Shown here: piece after piece, positions 40,053 through 49,578 of the stretch
How the letters are laid out: each line of letters begins with the position of its first letter
Position numbering within the stretch: the first letter of the stretch is position 1
Assembly: GCA_013044265.1 (NCBI GenBank)
Contig: JABEUQ010000064.1
Coordinates: forward strand, 1-50,685
Source of the DNA: Acidimicrobiaceae bacterium
GTDB lineage: Bacteria > Actinomycetota > Acidimicrobiia > Acidimicrobiales > RAAP-2
Direction of reading: 5' to 3'
Length of the DNA stretch: 50,685 bases
Notes under the pieces: generated by a model
What the model was told of the DNA's origin: nothing
The model's input: only the letters and a program-made list of their open reading frames with translations
Databases searched by the model: none
Program-made: the position numbers and the translations under genes

Positions 40053-41150
40053 CTAAATCGCGCCGTCGCGCAGCGCGGCGTAGCCCGGCTTGATCACAGT
40101 GTTGATCAGCGCGAGGCGCTGGTCAAACTGAAAAAACGAACTCTTGGCGGCATTCAACGTGAGCCACTCCATGTCCTCGAGCGTCCAGCCGAAGGCATCG
40201 CTGCAGGCGGCAAATTCACTCGAGAGGGTAATACCGCTCATGAGACGATTGTCAGTATTAAGGGTCACGCGAAAACGCAACTGACGCAGCAACTCAATGG
40301 GGTGCTCGGCGAGTGAGGCGGCGGCTCCGGTATGCACGTTCGACGTGGGACAGACCTCGAGGGGGATGCGACGATCTCGCACGTAGCTCGCGAGTCGTCC
40401 CAGGCGATATTCGTCACCCACGCGTTCGATGTCGTCGATGATGCGTACGCCGTGACCCAATCTTTCGGCGTCGCAGAACTGCACGGCCTCCCAAATCGAC
40501 GGTAGGCCGAAGGCCTCGCCCGCGTGAATGGTCATATGGAAATTCTCGCGTTGAATGAGGTGAAAAGCGGGCAGGTGCTCGGTGGGAGGGAATCCATCCT
40601 CGGGTCCGGCGATGTCGAAGCCGCACACGCCGGCGTCGCGGAATCGTACGGCCAGGGCCGCCATCTCCGCGCTACGGTGAGCTTGGCGCATGGCCGAGAT
40701 CAGCGTCCGTACGATGATGACCTTGCCGAGTGCGCGAGCTTGCGCCGTACCGTGCGCGAAGCCAGCCAGTACCGCCTCGACGACCTCATCGAGGCTGAGC
40801 CCTCGCTCCAGGTGTAACTCAGGAGCGAAACGGATCTCGGCGTAGACCACACCATCGAGTGCGAGATCGTAGGCCGTCTCGGAAGCGACGCGCTCAATCT
40901 GATCCTTGGTCTGCATGACTGCGGTGGTGTGGGCGAAGCCCTCGAGGTAGCGCACCAGGTCGCTGCCGGGTGCGTCGGCGACGAACCACCGCGACAACTC
41001 GTCGACGTCGCTAGTGGGAAGACCCTTGTAACCGATCTCGCGGGCGAGTTCGAGCACCGTGGAGGGTCGCAACCCCCCGTCGAGGTGGTCGTGGAGGAGG
41101 ACTTTCGGGGCGGCTTTGATGCGGGCGGGGCTTAATGGCGTCGTTGACAT
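40053..41150 (-). CDS. add: Adenosine deaminase
   Basis: This zinc enzyme deaminates adenosine and deoxyadenosine to inosine forms for phosphorolysis. The 365-residue protein shows the metal ligands His20 and His22 in HDHLDGG, the catalytic His-Ala-Gly-Glu (HAGE), ERLGHGVR and Asp in TLNTDNRLMSG. The motif style is actinobacterial. ATG 41150 has TAGCCT six bases upstream and a TTTAGA 17 bases further, with no ribosome site. It follows deoA on the same strand, with its own promoter. Confidence 0.96.
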   Translation of the reverse strand: MSTTPLSPARIKAAPKVLLHDHLDGGLRPSTVLELAREIGYKGLPTSDVDELSRWFVADAPGSDLVRYLEGFAHTTAVMQTKDQIERVASETAYDLALDGVVYAEIRFAPELHLERGLSLDEVVEAVLAGFAHGTAQARALGKVIIVRTLISAMRQAHRSAEMAALAVRFRDAGVCGFDIAGPEDGFPPTEHLPAFHLIQRENFHMTIHAGEAFGLPSIWEAVQFCDAERLGHGVRIIDDIERVGDEYRLGRLASYVRDRRIPLEVCPTSNVHTGAAASLAEHPIELLRQLRFRVTLNTDNRLMSGITLSSEFAACSDAFGWTLEDMEWLTLNAAKSSFFQFDQRLALINTVIKPGYAALRDGAI

Positions 41151-41156
41151 GGGTCA

Positions 41157-41162
41157 AGGCTA
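41157..41162 (-). promoter_or_regulatory. -10 box of add
   Basis: TAGCCT is followed by six bases and ATG 41150. TTTAGA at 41185-41180, with a 17-base spacer, is a fair -35 box and overlaps the deoA stop codon. Confidence 0.55.
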
Positions 41163-41180
41163 GCCAACAGCCTCGCGGGT

Positions 41181-42461
41181 CTAAATGGAAATACGTTCGA
41201 TGAGGATCGCCTCGGCCGGAGCAGCCTGGTCACCCAGCGTGACGGTGTTCTCGATAGTCGCCATGCCGCGTTGGAGATGCTCTTCATCGTCGGCGTACAG
41301 TTCGAAAAGGGGCTGGTGGGCCACGACGTAATCGCCCTCGCGCACGAGACACTTCACGCCCGCACCGGCGCTGACCGGATCTTCCTTGCGGGCGCGTCCG
41401 GCGCCCAAACGCCAAGCGGCCACCCCAACGCCCAGCGCGTCGACTGATTGGATGATGCCATCGTGGGGGGCACTCACCACGTGGTGGTGCCTCGCAATCG
41501 GCAGTATGGCCGTGGGATCACCACCTTGAGCTTCGATCATGCGACAGTAGACCTCGTAGGCCGTGCCATCATCGAGTTTTGTTGCGGGGTCGACGTCAAT
41601 ACCCACGAGCTCCAGCATGGTTCGCGCCAGGGACAAGGTAAGTTCTCGTACGTCCTCGGGGCCGGCTCCGCGCAACACATCGACCGATTCGCTGACTTCG
41701 AGGGCGTTGCCCACCGCGATACCTAGGGGCTGGTTCATCGCCGTGAGCTGGGCGACGGTGGCAACCCCGTGCGAGTGTCCGAGCCCCACCATCGTGGTGG
41801 CCAGTTCGCGTGCGCGCTCGAGAGTTTTGATGAAGGCACCTCGCCCGACCTTGACGTCTAAGACGAGCGCCTGGGTGCCTTCGGCGATCTTCTTGCTCAT
41901 GATGGATGATGAGATGAGGGGGATCGATTCGACGGTTCCGGTCACGTCACGCAACGCGTAGAGCTTGCGGTCCACGGGGGCGAGTCCCGCGCCCGCGGCA
42001 CATATCACGGCGCCCACGCTCTCGAGCTGCTCGATCGCCTCCTCGTTGCTCAGGGTGGCTCGCCACCCGGGGATTGACTCGAGCTTGTCCAGAGTGCCAC
42101 CGGTGTGGCCGAGACCGCGTCCGGAAAGTTGGGGGACTGCGGCTCCGCACGCAGCGACCAGGGGAGCCAGGATGAGCGATATCTTGTCGCCGACGCCGCC
42201 CGTCGAGTGCTTGTCCACAGTGGGTCGAGAGAGCCGAGAGAGATCGAGACGCTCACCCGAAGCAATCATGACGTCGGTCCAGCGTTTGAGTTCACGCGCC
42301 GAGAGACCCTGAAAGAAGATGGCCATCAGCAGTGCTGAGACCTGCTCGTCAGCGACGGTGCCCGCAACGTAGGAGTTGAGCATCCACTCAATGGCCTCGT
42401 CGCTCAGGACCCCGCCATCGCGCTTGGTGGTGATGATGTCAACGGCGGAATGGATGCTCAT
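41181..42461 (-). CDS. deoA: Thymidine/pyrimidine-nucleoside phosphorylase
   Basis: This dimeric enzyme phosphorolyses thymidine, deoxyuridine and perhaps uridine. The 426 residues match the family, with the phosphate-binding KHSTGGVGDK starting at residue 84, TGGTLDKLE, and LISSSIMSKKIAEG. The C-terminal domain contains GAGRARKEDPV and VREGDYV. Its ATG overlaps the cdd stop (ATGA), so deamination by Cdd and cleavage by DeoA are coupled. Confidence 0.96.
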   Translation of the reverse strand: MSIHSAVDIITTKRDGGVLSDEAIEWMLNSYVAGTVADEQVSALLMAIFFQGLSARELKRWTDVMIASGERLDLSRLSRPTVDKHSTGGVGDKISLILAPLVAACGAAVPQLSGRGLGHTGGTLDKLESIPGWRATLSNEEAIEQLESVGAVICAAGAGLAPVDRKLYALRDVTGTVESIPLISSSIMSKKIAEGTQALVLDVKVGRGAFIKTLERARELATTMVGLGHSHGVATVAQLTAMNQPLGIAVGNALEVSESVDVLRGAGPEDVRELTLSLARTMLELVGIDVDPATKLDDGTAYEVYCRMIEAQGGDPTAILPIARHHHVVSAPHDGIIQSVDALGVGVAAWRLGAGRARKEDPVSAGAGVKCLVREGDYVVAHQPLFELYADDEEHLQRGMATIENTVTLGDQAAPAEAILIERISI

Positions 42462-42877
42462 AGCGTGCTCCTGGTGGGTAGGTCGTCGGGTCCAAAGGCG
42501 TGCGGCAGTAGGGCACCCAGCGTGAGCACAGCGTGACCCTCACCTTGATCGATCTCGAGAGCGGCGCCGGCGTGTTCATAGAGCACCTGGCGACAACGTC
42601 CACACGGAGCGAGTGGTTCTCCGTCACCGGCCACTACCGCCAACGCTCGTAGGCGGCCGCCACCTTGTCGCACGAGGTCACTCACGAGGGAGCATTCCGC
42701 GCACAGCGTCAGGCCGTAGCTGGCATTCTCGACATTGGATCCCACCACGAAGGTTCCCTCGGTGGTGAGGGCGGCGGCGCCCACCAGGACGTTCGAATAG
42801 GGCGCGTAGGAACGACGTGTTGCCTCACGGGCCAGGGCGCGCAGTTGAGACCAGGGGACGTCGGCTCGATCGCTCAC
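42458..42877 (-). CDS. cdd: Cytidine deaminase
   Basis: Cdd deaminates cytidine and deoxycytidine. The 139-residue protein has zinc ligands Cys59 (with Glu61 in CAECS), Cys92 and Cys95 (PCGRC), and SYAPYSNVLVGAA near the start. GTG 42877 is chosen: family similarity begins there and TACTCT lies six bases upstream, without a ribosome site. The frame stays open another 127 codons, but this overlaps the CDF gene and is only low-complexity arginine-rich sequence. Confidence 0.95.
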   Translation of the reverse strand: MSDRADVPWSQLRALAREATRRSYAPYSNVLVGAAALTTEGTFVVGSNVENASYGLTLCAECSLVSDLVRQGGGRLRALAVVAGDGEPLAPCGRCRQVLYEHAGAALEIDQGEGHAVLTLGALLPHAFGPDDLPTRSTL

Positions 42878-42883
42878 CTTCCA

Positions 42884-42889
42884 AGAGTA
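42884..42889 (-). promoter_or_regulatory. -10 box of cdd
   Basis: TACTCT, six bases, then GTG 42877. It fixes the cdd start. Confidence 0.5.
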
Positions 42890-42933
42890 TCCCTCAACCT
42901 CGGCGGCTCTTTTCGAGAGCTGCTCACGCTCTA

Positions 42934-43563
42934 CTACGCTTCGCACTCCCAAGCCTCGCGTCCTTCGCGCAGTGCGAAATACACGACCGCCAAACTCGCC
43001 ACGGCGTCGGCCCACCACCAGTGTCGCCACGCGAGCGAGACGCCGATTAACGTGCTCACGGCCAAGAGTGAGCACAGCGCAGTTTCGGCGGCGTCGGCGA
43101 GCAGTAGGCGCGAGAGCGACGCGAGACCGTGCTCGCTTAAACGGTGCGCCGTCGTACGTTTCGACCACGCCAGAAGCGGCATGGCGACTGCGGAAAAAAT
43201 ACTGACTGCGATACCCAAGACATTTTCGTGGGGGTGGTGGCGACCGAGGATCGACCACCCTGCACTCACCACGACGTAGAGCGCCAAGGTATAGAACAAT
43301 ACGGCGAGAAATCGATGTGAGCGGTGCTCGTTCCAGCGTTTCGCACTGCGATTTTGTGCCAGAGTCAGCAGTTGGCCGAGTACGACGAATCCGCTGATCG
43401 TCTCAATGACGGAGTCCGCGCCAAAGGCCACGAGGGCCACTGATCCGGCGAGGATTCCACTGATGAGAGCCACCAGAGCCTCGCCCACGGCCACGACGAG
43501 CGTCAGGTATTCCAGGCGCACCGCGGAATGTGCCGTGGCCAGACGCTGTGCCTCGAGGTCCAT
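42934..43563 (-). CDS. Cation diffusion facilitator family transporter
   Basis: This 209-residue membrane protein has about six helices and CDF features: GSVALVAFGADSVIE with Asp50 in helix 2, and LLADAAETALC with Asp in helix 5, the positions that bind the ion. The usual cytoplasmic C-terminal domain is missing, as in small single-domain CDF proteins. The ion is unknown. It sits inside the nucleoside island but nothing ties it functionally to it. The ATG has TAGGCT six bases upstream. Confidence 0.85.
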   Translation of the reverse strand: MDLEAQRLATAHSAVRLEYLTLVVAVGEALVALISGILAGSVALVAFGADSVIETISGFVVLGQLLTLAQNRSAKRWNEHRSHRFLAVLFYTLALYVVVSAGWSILGRHHPHENVLGIAVSIFSAVAMPLLAWSKRTTAHRLSEHGLASLSRLLLADAAETALCSLLAVSTLIGVSLAWRHWWWADAVASLAVVYFALREGREAWECEA

Positions 43564-43569
43564 TACTCC

Positions 43570-43575
43570 AGCCTA
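43570..43575 (-). promoter_or_regulatory. -10 box of the CDF transporter gene
   Basis: TAGGCT, six bases, then ATG 43563. GGAG falls within those six bases but is too close to the start to act as a ribosome site. Confidence 0.45.
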
Positions 43576-43621
43576 GGGATAAGGGGTCACGAGTCGGGTC
43601 TAGCAGGAGTCCGCGTGGAAC

Positions 43622-43627
43622 TACACT
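43622..43627 (+). promoter_or_regulatory. -10 box of psuG
   Basis: TACACT lies nine bases before the ATG at 43637, so the leader would be only two or three bases. Confidence 0.4.
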
Positions 43628-43636
43628 GCGGCCATT

Positions 43637-44563
43637 ATGACTTCACTCCCCCTCACCCACCTGTCCCTGAACGACGAAGTGGCGACTGCCCTGAGTGAGG
43701 GCCGTGCCGTGGTCGCCCTCGAAACAACCATTGTGGTCCACGGTCTACCCGCGCCGCAGAATCTTGAAGTGGCCGCTCAGTGCGAAGCGGTTATTCGTGC
43801 GGCCGGCGCGGTGCCCGCGACCATTGGCGTCATCGATGGGGTGATTCGAGTTGGCATGGAGCCTTCGACCCTGGCCGATCTCGCTGATCCGAGTCGGCAC
43901 TGCGCCAAGCTGTCCGCGCGTGATCTGGGTTTTGCGATTGCGCATAAGTCCAGTGGTGCCACCACCGTTGCCGGTACTATTGCCGCCGCACATTACGCCG
44001 GGATCTCCGTCATGGCGACCGGTGGACTCGGTGGCGTGCACCGCGGCGCCAACGTCACGTACGACGAATCGGCGGATCTGAGTGCCCTGTCTCGTATCCC
44101 CGTCCTCGTGGTGGCTTCGGGGGTCAAGTCCATTCTCAACATCGGTGCCACGTTGGAGCGTCTTGACTCCCTTGGCGTTCCCGTCACCGGGTATCGAACC
44201 TCGAACTTCCCCGGCTTCTATCTCGCGGACTCTGGTTTTCGCCTGGACTGGCGAGTGGAATCACCGGCCCTCGCGGCGGCGGCGTTTGCCGCACATCGAC
44301 ACTGGTCATCATCTGGATTTTTGGTAGCCAACCCCGTGCGGGAGGACTTGCAACTCGACGCCACGCTGCACGATGAGGCCCTCACCGCCGCTCTCTCGCA
44401 CGCCGCCGCGTCGGGTGCCGTCGGCAAGGACGTGACCCCAGTGATTCTGGCCGAGTTCGCCCGATTTACTGGTGGTGCCAGCGTCCAAGTGAACCGTGAC
44501 CTCGTTGTCGCCAACGCCGCCTTGTCCGGACAGATCGCCGTGGAACTCGCTCAACTCTCGTGA
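43637..44563 (+). CDS. psuG: Pseudouridine-5'-phosphate glycosidase
   Basis: PsuG cleaves the C-C bond of pseudouridine-5'-phosphate to uracil and ribose-5-phosphate. The 308-residue protein is recognised by VALETTIVVHGLPAPQN, TIGVIDG, KSSGATTVAGT, MATGGLGGVHRG, VTGYRTSNFPGFY and FTGGASVQVN. The next gene, a PfkB-type kinase, starts inside its stop (GTGA) and would supply the phosphorylated substrate, as in characterised psuG-psuK pairs. Confidence 0.95.
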   Translation: MTSLPLTHLSLNDEVATALSEGRAVVALETTIVVHGLPAPQNLEVAAQCEAVIRAAGAVPATIGVIDGVIRVGMEPSTLADLADPSRHCAKLSARDLGFAIAHKSSGATTVAGTIAAAHYAGISVMATGGLGGVHRGANVTYDESADLSALSRIPVLVVASGVKSILNIGATLERLDSLGVPVTGYRTSNFPGFYLADSGFRLDWRVESPALAAAAFAAHRHWSSSGFLVANPVREDLQLDATLHDEALTAALSHAAASGAVGKDVTPVILAEFARFTGGASVQVNRDLVVANAALSGQIAVELAQLS

Positions 44564-45456
44564 CCCGACGTATCCTTCTGGTTGGTGACGCCATGCTCGA
44601 CGTCGTGGTGCAACCTCTCACGGCTGTGGCATCGACCAGTGACACACCTTCACGTGTGCGCGTCGCCCGCGGTGGTTCGAGCGCGAACCTCGCGGTGGCC
44701 CTACGCTCAGTCGTCGATGAATCGTTTGAAGTGTCTTTCGCGGGCGTCGTGGGAAGCGACGCTGCCGCGTACCTCGTACGCGAGGATTTGGAGCGTTCGC
44801 ATGTAGAGGCGCGTCTGAGTGAAGTGACTGGCGCCACGGGGGTCGTTGTCGCTCTGGTCGGTGAGCAGGGTCAACGGGCCATGATGACCGATCGTGGCGT
44901 CAATCCCACCCTTCGCTACGAGCACGTGGCGGCGTGGATGGATGAATCTCTGGTACACCTGCACGTGTCGGGGTACACGATCCTCGACTCTCGAACGCGC
45001 TCCATGGTGCCGCGCCTTCTTGATTTGGCCACTACGTTGGGCGCTACGACATCTGTCGATGTCTGTTCCGTTGAGCCCTTGCGTCAGATGGGCGTTCGAG
45101 ACTTCATTGTCGCGGCGCACGGTGCCACGATGATTTTCGCCAATGAGGAGGAGGCACTCGTCCTCGCAATGGAGAATGACGTCGACGTGGCCCTCGAAGT
45201 CCTCGCTCGGAGTTGGCCCGAAGTTGTGGTGACGCGCGGCGCACGGGGTGCTTTGGTGCGCCATGAAGGACGTGTGTACGCGGCGCGAGCGCACGCTCAG
45301 GTGGTCGTCGACACGACGGGAGCTGGTGATGGCGCAACCGGAACGTACTTGGGTGATCGCCTGAATCACCTCGACGTGCAGTCGGCGCTCGAGCACGCGA
45401 TGGTTGCCGCCGCTCGAGTTGTCCAGGGACTGGGCAGTCGTGGCGTGAAGGATTAG
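44560..45456 (+). CDS. psuK: PfkB-family carbohydrate kinase, probable pseudouridine kinase
   Basis: This 298-residue ribokinase-family protein starts ILLVGDAMLDVVVQP, has RVARGGSSANLAVAL for sugar binding, and ends with DTTGAGDGATGTYLGD, whose Asp is the catalytic base. Coupling to psuG by a GTGA overlap makes pseudouridine the likely substrate, though ribose or another nucleoside cannot be excluded from sequence. Its stop overlaps the stop of the convergent permease gene by four bases. Confidence 0.85.
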   Translation: MTRRILLVGDAMLDVVVQPLTAVASTSDTPSRVRVARGGSSANLAVALRSVVDESFEVSFAGVVGSDAAAYLVREDLERSHVEARLSEVTGATGVVVALVGEQGQRAMMTDRGVNPTLRYEHVAAWMDESLVHLHVSGYTILDSRTRSMVPRLLDLATTLGATTSVDVCSVEPLRQMGVRDFIVAAHGATMIFANEEEALVLAMENDVDVALEVLARSWPEVVVTRGARGALVRHEGRVYAARAHAQVVVDTTGAGDGATGTYLGDRLNHLDVQSALEHAMVAAARVVQGLGSRGVKD

Positions 45457-46757
45457 TCGCGCTTGTAGGGCACGCCGTCGCTCGCCGGTGGGCGAACGCG
45501 ACCGATCAGACCGGCCACCACCGCGATAGTCACGAGGTAAGGGAACATGGTCATGAACTCGGTGGGAATTGGCACGTTCTCGTTCTGGAGTGCGTCGACG
45601 AGGTAGGCCGACACGCCGAAAAGGAGAGAAGCGACCACGGCACCCGAAGGTTTCCATTTTCCGAAGATCATCGCGGCCAGGGCGATGTAGCCATATCCCG
45701 AAGTAATTCCGGGTTGGAACTGCCCCTGAACGGCAATGAAGGCTACTCCGCCGAGTCCGGCCACGGCACCGCCCAAGATCACCGTTGAGTAGCGCACTCG
45801 CGCCACGCTGATACCGACGGATTCGGCAGCCTTCGGGTGCTCTCCGACCGAACGGACGCGTAGTCCCCAGCGCGTACGAAACAGACCAAAGCTGATGAGA
45901 GCCACTAAAACGATTGCGGCGTAGAAGAACATCGTTTCGTTAAAGAGCGCGGGGCCGACGATGGGAATCTTCGAGATGAGCGGGATGGCTACGTTCGAAG
46001 CATTGTTCCCTACGTTGAGGTTTGGATAGGGGGCGAGGACTTGGATGTTGAGGTAACTCGAGATCGAGCCCATCAGTGTCACGATGACCACGCCAATGAT
46101 GATTTGGTCGGCGACGTAGCGTACGGCCAGCAGCGCGAGGAGCCACCCGATAAGGGCACCGACGAGAATTCCTACCAGGGCGGCCAGCCAGAAGCTGTTG
46201 GTCACTGAATCAATCATCGCGCCAGCCAGAGCCCCACCGATGAACTGACCCTCGATGGCGATGTTGACGACGCCCGCACGTTCACAGAGAACGCCCGAGA
46301 GCGATCCGTAGATGAGGACCATGGCAATGGAGAGCGAGCCGATGAGTACCGAAGTGAAGTTGAGCGAGCTCACCGGTGCGGGACCAGGCTGGCGACAGGA
46401 CCACAGCAACAGGGCAATGAAGAACAGCACCCCACCCACGCCGAAGCGGACGAGTGCGCCCGCCGGACGGCGGACCCACGTCTCCACGCCAACGAGGATC
46501 GTGATGAGACCGAGGACTATGTTCGACCACCGAGTCAGCAACGTGAGCGGCGCGAGGTGCCACGGCGCGCCCGACGAAGTGTTGACCGGGGTGAAGGTGA
46601 ATTGCGAGTGGGCTCCCGCGGCGGAGCCCACTCCAAAGGCGAGCAAGATGAAAAGACCAAGGATGACGGTCAGAATGCCAATAATTCGACGCCGGCCAAC
46701 GGGTTCGCGGAGCTTCGGGGTGCTGGTGATCGCTGTCGTGGTGTCGAGGGTAGTCAT
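45453..46757 (-). CDS. Nucleoside ABC transporter permease (BmpC/YufQ-type)
   Basis: This permease subunit of the BMP-type nucleoside importer has 434 residues and about ten helices. The BPD_transp_2 core is seen in LSGVLCERAGVVNIAIEGQFIGGALAG and GVAFIAVQGQFQPGITSGYGYIALAAMIFGKW. The N-terminal 150 residues hold extra helices not found in the shortest homologues. ATG 46757 overlaps the stop of the other permease (ATGA), which decides the start; the frame stays open far upstream inside that gene. Confidence 0.92.
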   Translation of the reverse strand: MTTLDTTTAITSTPKLREPVGRRRIIGILTVILGLFILLAFGVGSAAGAHSQFTFTPVNTSSGAPWHLAPLTLLTRWSNIVLGLITILVGVETWVRRPAGALVRFGVGGVLFFIALLLWSCRQPGPAPVSSLNFTSVLIGSLSIAMVLIYGSLSGVLCERAGVVNIAIEGQFIGGALAGAMIDSVTNSFWLAALVGILVGALIGWLLALLAVRYVADQIIIGVVIVTLMGSISSYLNIQVLAPYPNLNVGNNASNVAIPLISKIPIVGPALFNETMFFYAAIVLVALISFGLFRTRWGLRVRSVGEHPKAAESVGISVARVRYSTVILGGAVAGLGGVAFIAVQGQFQPGITSGYGYIALAAMIFGKWKPSGAVVASLLFGVSAYLVDALQNENVPIPTEFMTMFPYLVTIAVVAGLIGRVRPPASDGVPYKRD

Positions 46758-48055
46758 GAACCCCATCCCTTGTTCGCCAACTGGAAGGATTCGGCACTGG
46801 AGCGCAGTCGGAAGATTTCGGTGATCAAGACCGGACTCGCGACGAAGAGCACGACGACGGATTGAATAATTGTCGCTAAGTCGAGTGGAATACCCGTGGC
46901 AGCCTGCATGGCTCGCCCGCCCACGCCCAGAGCGGCGAAGAGCAGTGAGCCCCACACAATACCGATGGGTTGGAGACGTCCGAGGAGTGCAATGGTGATT
47001 GCCGTGAAACCAATACCCGCGGAACCGATCAGGAAACCACCATCGATGTAGTGCGTGGTGCTGGCTGCTTGCACGATGCCCGCCAAGCCAGAAAGGCCAC
47101 CCGAGACCAAGAAGACCGTTAGGACGATGGTCTTGGGATTGATGCCCGACGCACGGGCAGCATTGGGGTTAGCCCCGGTGATGCGGAAGTCGAACCCGAG
47201 TGAGGAACGCTTGAGGAACCAGATGGCGAAAATGACGACTGCCGCGGCCACGAATATCCCGTAGCTGACACGAAGTCCTGATTTCGTCCCGAAGAGGGGA
47301 TTGAGTGTTGCGGTCGAATCAAAATTACGTGAAATGTCATTTGATTGACCGGGGAGCTGCAGCGCAGTTGACGTCAAGACGTAAATCAAGATGGCGTTGA
47401 CGACGTAGTTGAACATTAGAGTCACGATGACTTCGTGGGCTCCGGTGTAAGCCTTGAGCACGCCCGGCACCATGCCACAGACTGCTCCGCCGAGGATGCC
47501 GGCTATCAAGGTGAGGGGCAGGTGCACGATCATCGGTAGATGAATCATTGACGCCATTGCAGTACCCGCAATGGCCCCCAGGATTGCCTGGCCGTTCGCC
47601 CCGATATTGAAGATGCCCGTCTGGAAGGCAATGCCGACACCAATGCTGGCGATTACGAGCGGAGTGGCGTATGTCAACGTCTCGGAGATGGGTGTGAGAG
47701 TCTGGTCCCAGCCCTGTCCCGTGGAGATTGAGTGAAAGAACAAGGTGGGGTCAATGATCGAACCGGTCACCATGGCGCGGTAGGCCGCGGCGACCGTATC
47801 GAAGGTCAATTTGAGAGTGCTACCAATTGATCCGAGGTGGTGAAAGCTGTATCGCCAGGAATCGAGAATCGGTGCGGACGTCACCATGATGATGAACGCG
47901 CCAATCACCACACCAAGAATGAGTGCCAAGACGGTGAGGGTGATTGGGCTGGTGGAGGAATATCGAGCCCACCAACCTCTGGTGGCGGGCGTGCTGACAT
48001 CGCGTGCCACGTCGACAGGGGTGTCGGTGGGTGACGCGGCGGGTTCGTTAGTCAT
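46754..48055 (-). CDS. Nucleoside ABC transporter permease (BmpB/YufP-type)
   Basis: This second permease subunit has 433 residues. A polar N-terminal 35 residues precede about ten helices. Typical blocks are GIAFQTGIFNIGANGQAILGAI, AYTGAHEVIVTLMFNYV, RASGINPKTIVLTVFLVSGGLSGLAG and GIGFTAITIALLGRLQPIGIVWGS. Its start overlaps the ATPase stop by eight bases. It should form a heterodimer with the following permease. Confidence 0.93.
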   Translation of the reverse strand: MTNEPAASPTDTPVDVARDVSTPATRGWWARYSSTSPITLTVLALILGVVIGAFIIMVTSAPILDSWRYSFHHLGSIGSTLKLTFDTVAAAYRAMVTGSIIDPTLFFHSISTGQGWDQTLTPISETLTYATPLVIASIGVGIAFQTGIFNIGANGQAILGAIAGTAMASMIHLPMIVHLPLTLIAGILGGAVCGMVPGVLKAYTGAHEVIVTLMFNYVVNAILIYVLTSTALQLPGQSNDISRNFDSTATLNPLFGTKSGLRVSYGIFVAAAVVIFAIWFLKRSSLGFDFRITGANPNAARASGINPKTIVLTVFLVSGGLSGLAGIVQAASTTHYIDGGFLIGSAGIGFTAITIALLGRLQPIGIVWGSLLFAALGVGGRAMQAATGIPLDLATIIQSVVVLFVASPVLITEIFRLRSSAESFQLANKGWGS

Positions 48056-49559
48056 GGGTCCCTACGGTCGATCCGGCCATTAGCAGTCCAATGTCCTCGC
48101 GATTCGTCGAAGGGTCGACAATGCCGGTAATTTGGCCCGCGTACATTACGGCGATACGGTCGCCGAGGGCCACGACCTCGTCGAGTTCCGAGGAGATAAT
48201 GAAGATGCCGAGTCCTTCATTGCGTTGATTGACTATCTGGCGATGGACGTATTCAATGGAGCCAACGTCGAGGCCGCGGGTTGGTTGCGAAGCCATGAAA
48301 CAAGTGAGCGGTCGCGAGAGTTCGCGTGCGACGATGACTTTTTGCTGGTTACCCCCTGAGAGTGAGCCAGCGTTCGCGTCGATACCCGTGGTGCGTATGT
48401 CGAAGCGTTCGACCAGCACGGTGGCGTTGTCGTCGACGGCGCCGAGGTTACGTGTACCGCGTCGCGCGAAGGGAGCGCGTCGCGGTGTGTTCAGCACGAG
48501 GTTGTCAGCCAGACTCATCGAGAGCACGAGCCCGTCGCGTTGGCGATCCTCGGGGACGTGTCCGAGTCCGGCGTCCAGGATTTGGCGCGGGGTGTGGTTG
48601 GTGATGTCGTGCCCGCGCAAAGAAATTGTGCCCGATTCCACGTGACGGAGGCCGGAGATGGCCTCAGCGAGCTCGGTTTGACCATTGCCTTGGACTCCCG
48701 CGAGGGCAACAATCTCACCGGCGTGCACGTCGAGCGAGACACCGTTGACGACCGCCAGACCTCGGTCGTCACGTACGACAACGTCTTTGAGTTCGAGTAC
48801 GACATCGCCGAGTTCGGTGGACTCCTTGTGCACGATCAAATTCACCTCTCGCCCGACCATCAAGGCGGCGAGCTGGTTCTCCGTCTCGGTGGGCGCCACG
48901 GAGTCGATGATTCGACCCTGGCGGATGACGGTGATGACGTCGGCCACCGCACGGACCTCTTTGAGTTTGTGGGTGATGAAGAGGATTGACTTGCCATCGC
49001 GGGCCAGTGAGCGCATGATCTCCATCAGGGCGTCGATCTCCTGGGGTGTCAGCACGGCAGTGGGCTCGTCCAGGATGAGTAGCTCAGCGTCGTGGCTGAG
49101 GGCTTTAAGGATTTCGACGCGTTGCTGAAGTCCGATAGGTAGATTCTCGACAACGGCGTCGGGGTCGACGTCGAGACCGAACTTCTTTGAGAGTTCCAGG
49201 ATCTTCGCGCTGGCGGTCTTATGGTCGAGGCGGTTAAAGGACTTGGTTGGCTCAAAACCCAGCACGACGTTCTCGGCGGCGGTGAAGACGGGTACGAGCA
49301 TGAAGTGCTGGTGCACCATACCAATACCGTGACGCACCGCTTCACCAGAGTTAGCGAAGCGAACCGGCTCGCCGTTGACAAGGATTTCACCTTCTTCGGC
49401 GTGCAAGAGACCGAAGAGTACGTTCATCAACGTCGACTTCCCCGCACCATTCTCACCGAGCAAACAATGAATCTGACCAGGTTCGACCACGAGATCGATC
49501 TGGTGGTTCGCGGTGAAGGAGCCGAATCTTTTCGTGATCCCCTTCAGTTCTACACGCAT
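48048..49559 (-). CDS. Nucleoside ABC transporter ATPase with two ABC domains
   Basis: This 503-residue RbsA/MglA-type ATPase belongs to the BMP nucleoside system. The first ABC domain has Walker A GENGAGKS at 35-42, a non-standard signature (LPIGLQQ) and Walker B LLILDEP. The second has a degenerate Walker A (GVQGNGQTEL) but a good LSGGNQQ signature, so only one composite site is likely to be fully active, as usual in the family. ATG 49559 is preceded by GGAG and by TACGAT eight bases upstream, so it probably has its own promoter after the terminator. Confidence 0.95.
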   Translation of the reverse strand: MRVELKGITKRFGSFTANHQIDLVVEPGQIHCLLGENGAGKSTLMNVLFGLLHAEEGEILVNGEPVRFANSGEAVRHGIGMVHQHFMLVPVFTAAENVVLGFEPTKSFNRLDHKTASAKILELSKKFGLDVDPDAVVENLPIGLQQRVEILKALSHDAELLILDEPTAVLTPQEIDALMEIMRSLARDGKSILFITHKLKEVRAVADVITVIRQGRIIDSVAPTETENQLAALMVGREVNLIVHKESTELGDVVLELKDVVVRDDRGLAVVNGVSLDVHAGEIVALAGVQGNGQTELAEAISGLRHVESGTISLRGHDITNHTPRQILDAGLGHVPEDRQRDGLVLSMSLADNLVLNTPRRAPFARRGTRNLGAVDDNATVLVERFDIRTTGIDANAGSLSGGNQQKVIVARELSRPLTCFMASQPTRGLDVGSIEYVHRQIVNQRNEGLGIFIISSELDEVVALGDRIAVMYAGQITGIVDPSTNREDIGLLMAGSTVGTHD

Positions 49560-49567
49560 GAGTCTCC

Positions 49568-49573
49568 ATCGTA
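49568..49573 (-). promoter_or_regulatory. -10 box of the transporter ATPase gene
   Basis: TACGAT lies eight bases before ATG 49559 and just after the strong hairpin that follows the binding-protein gene, so the ATPase and permeases may be transcribed apart from it. Confidence 0.4.
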
Positions 49574-49578
49574 GCCAG

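Noticed and set aside
42878-43258. 127-codon N-terminal extension of cytidine deaminase
   Set aside because: Arg-rich, overlaps the CDF gene, and family similarity begins after the GTG at 42877.
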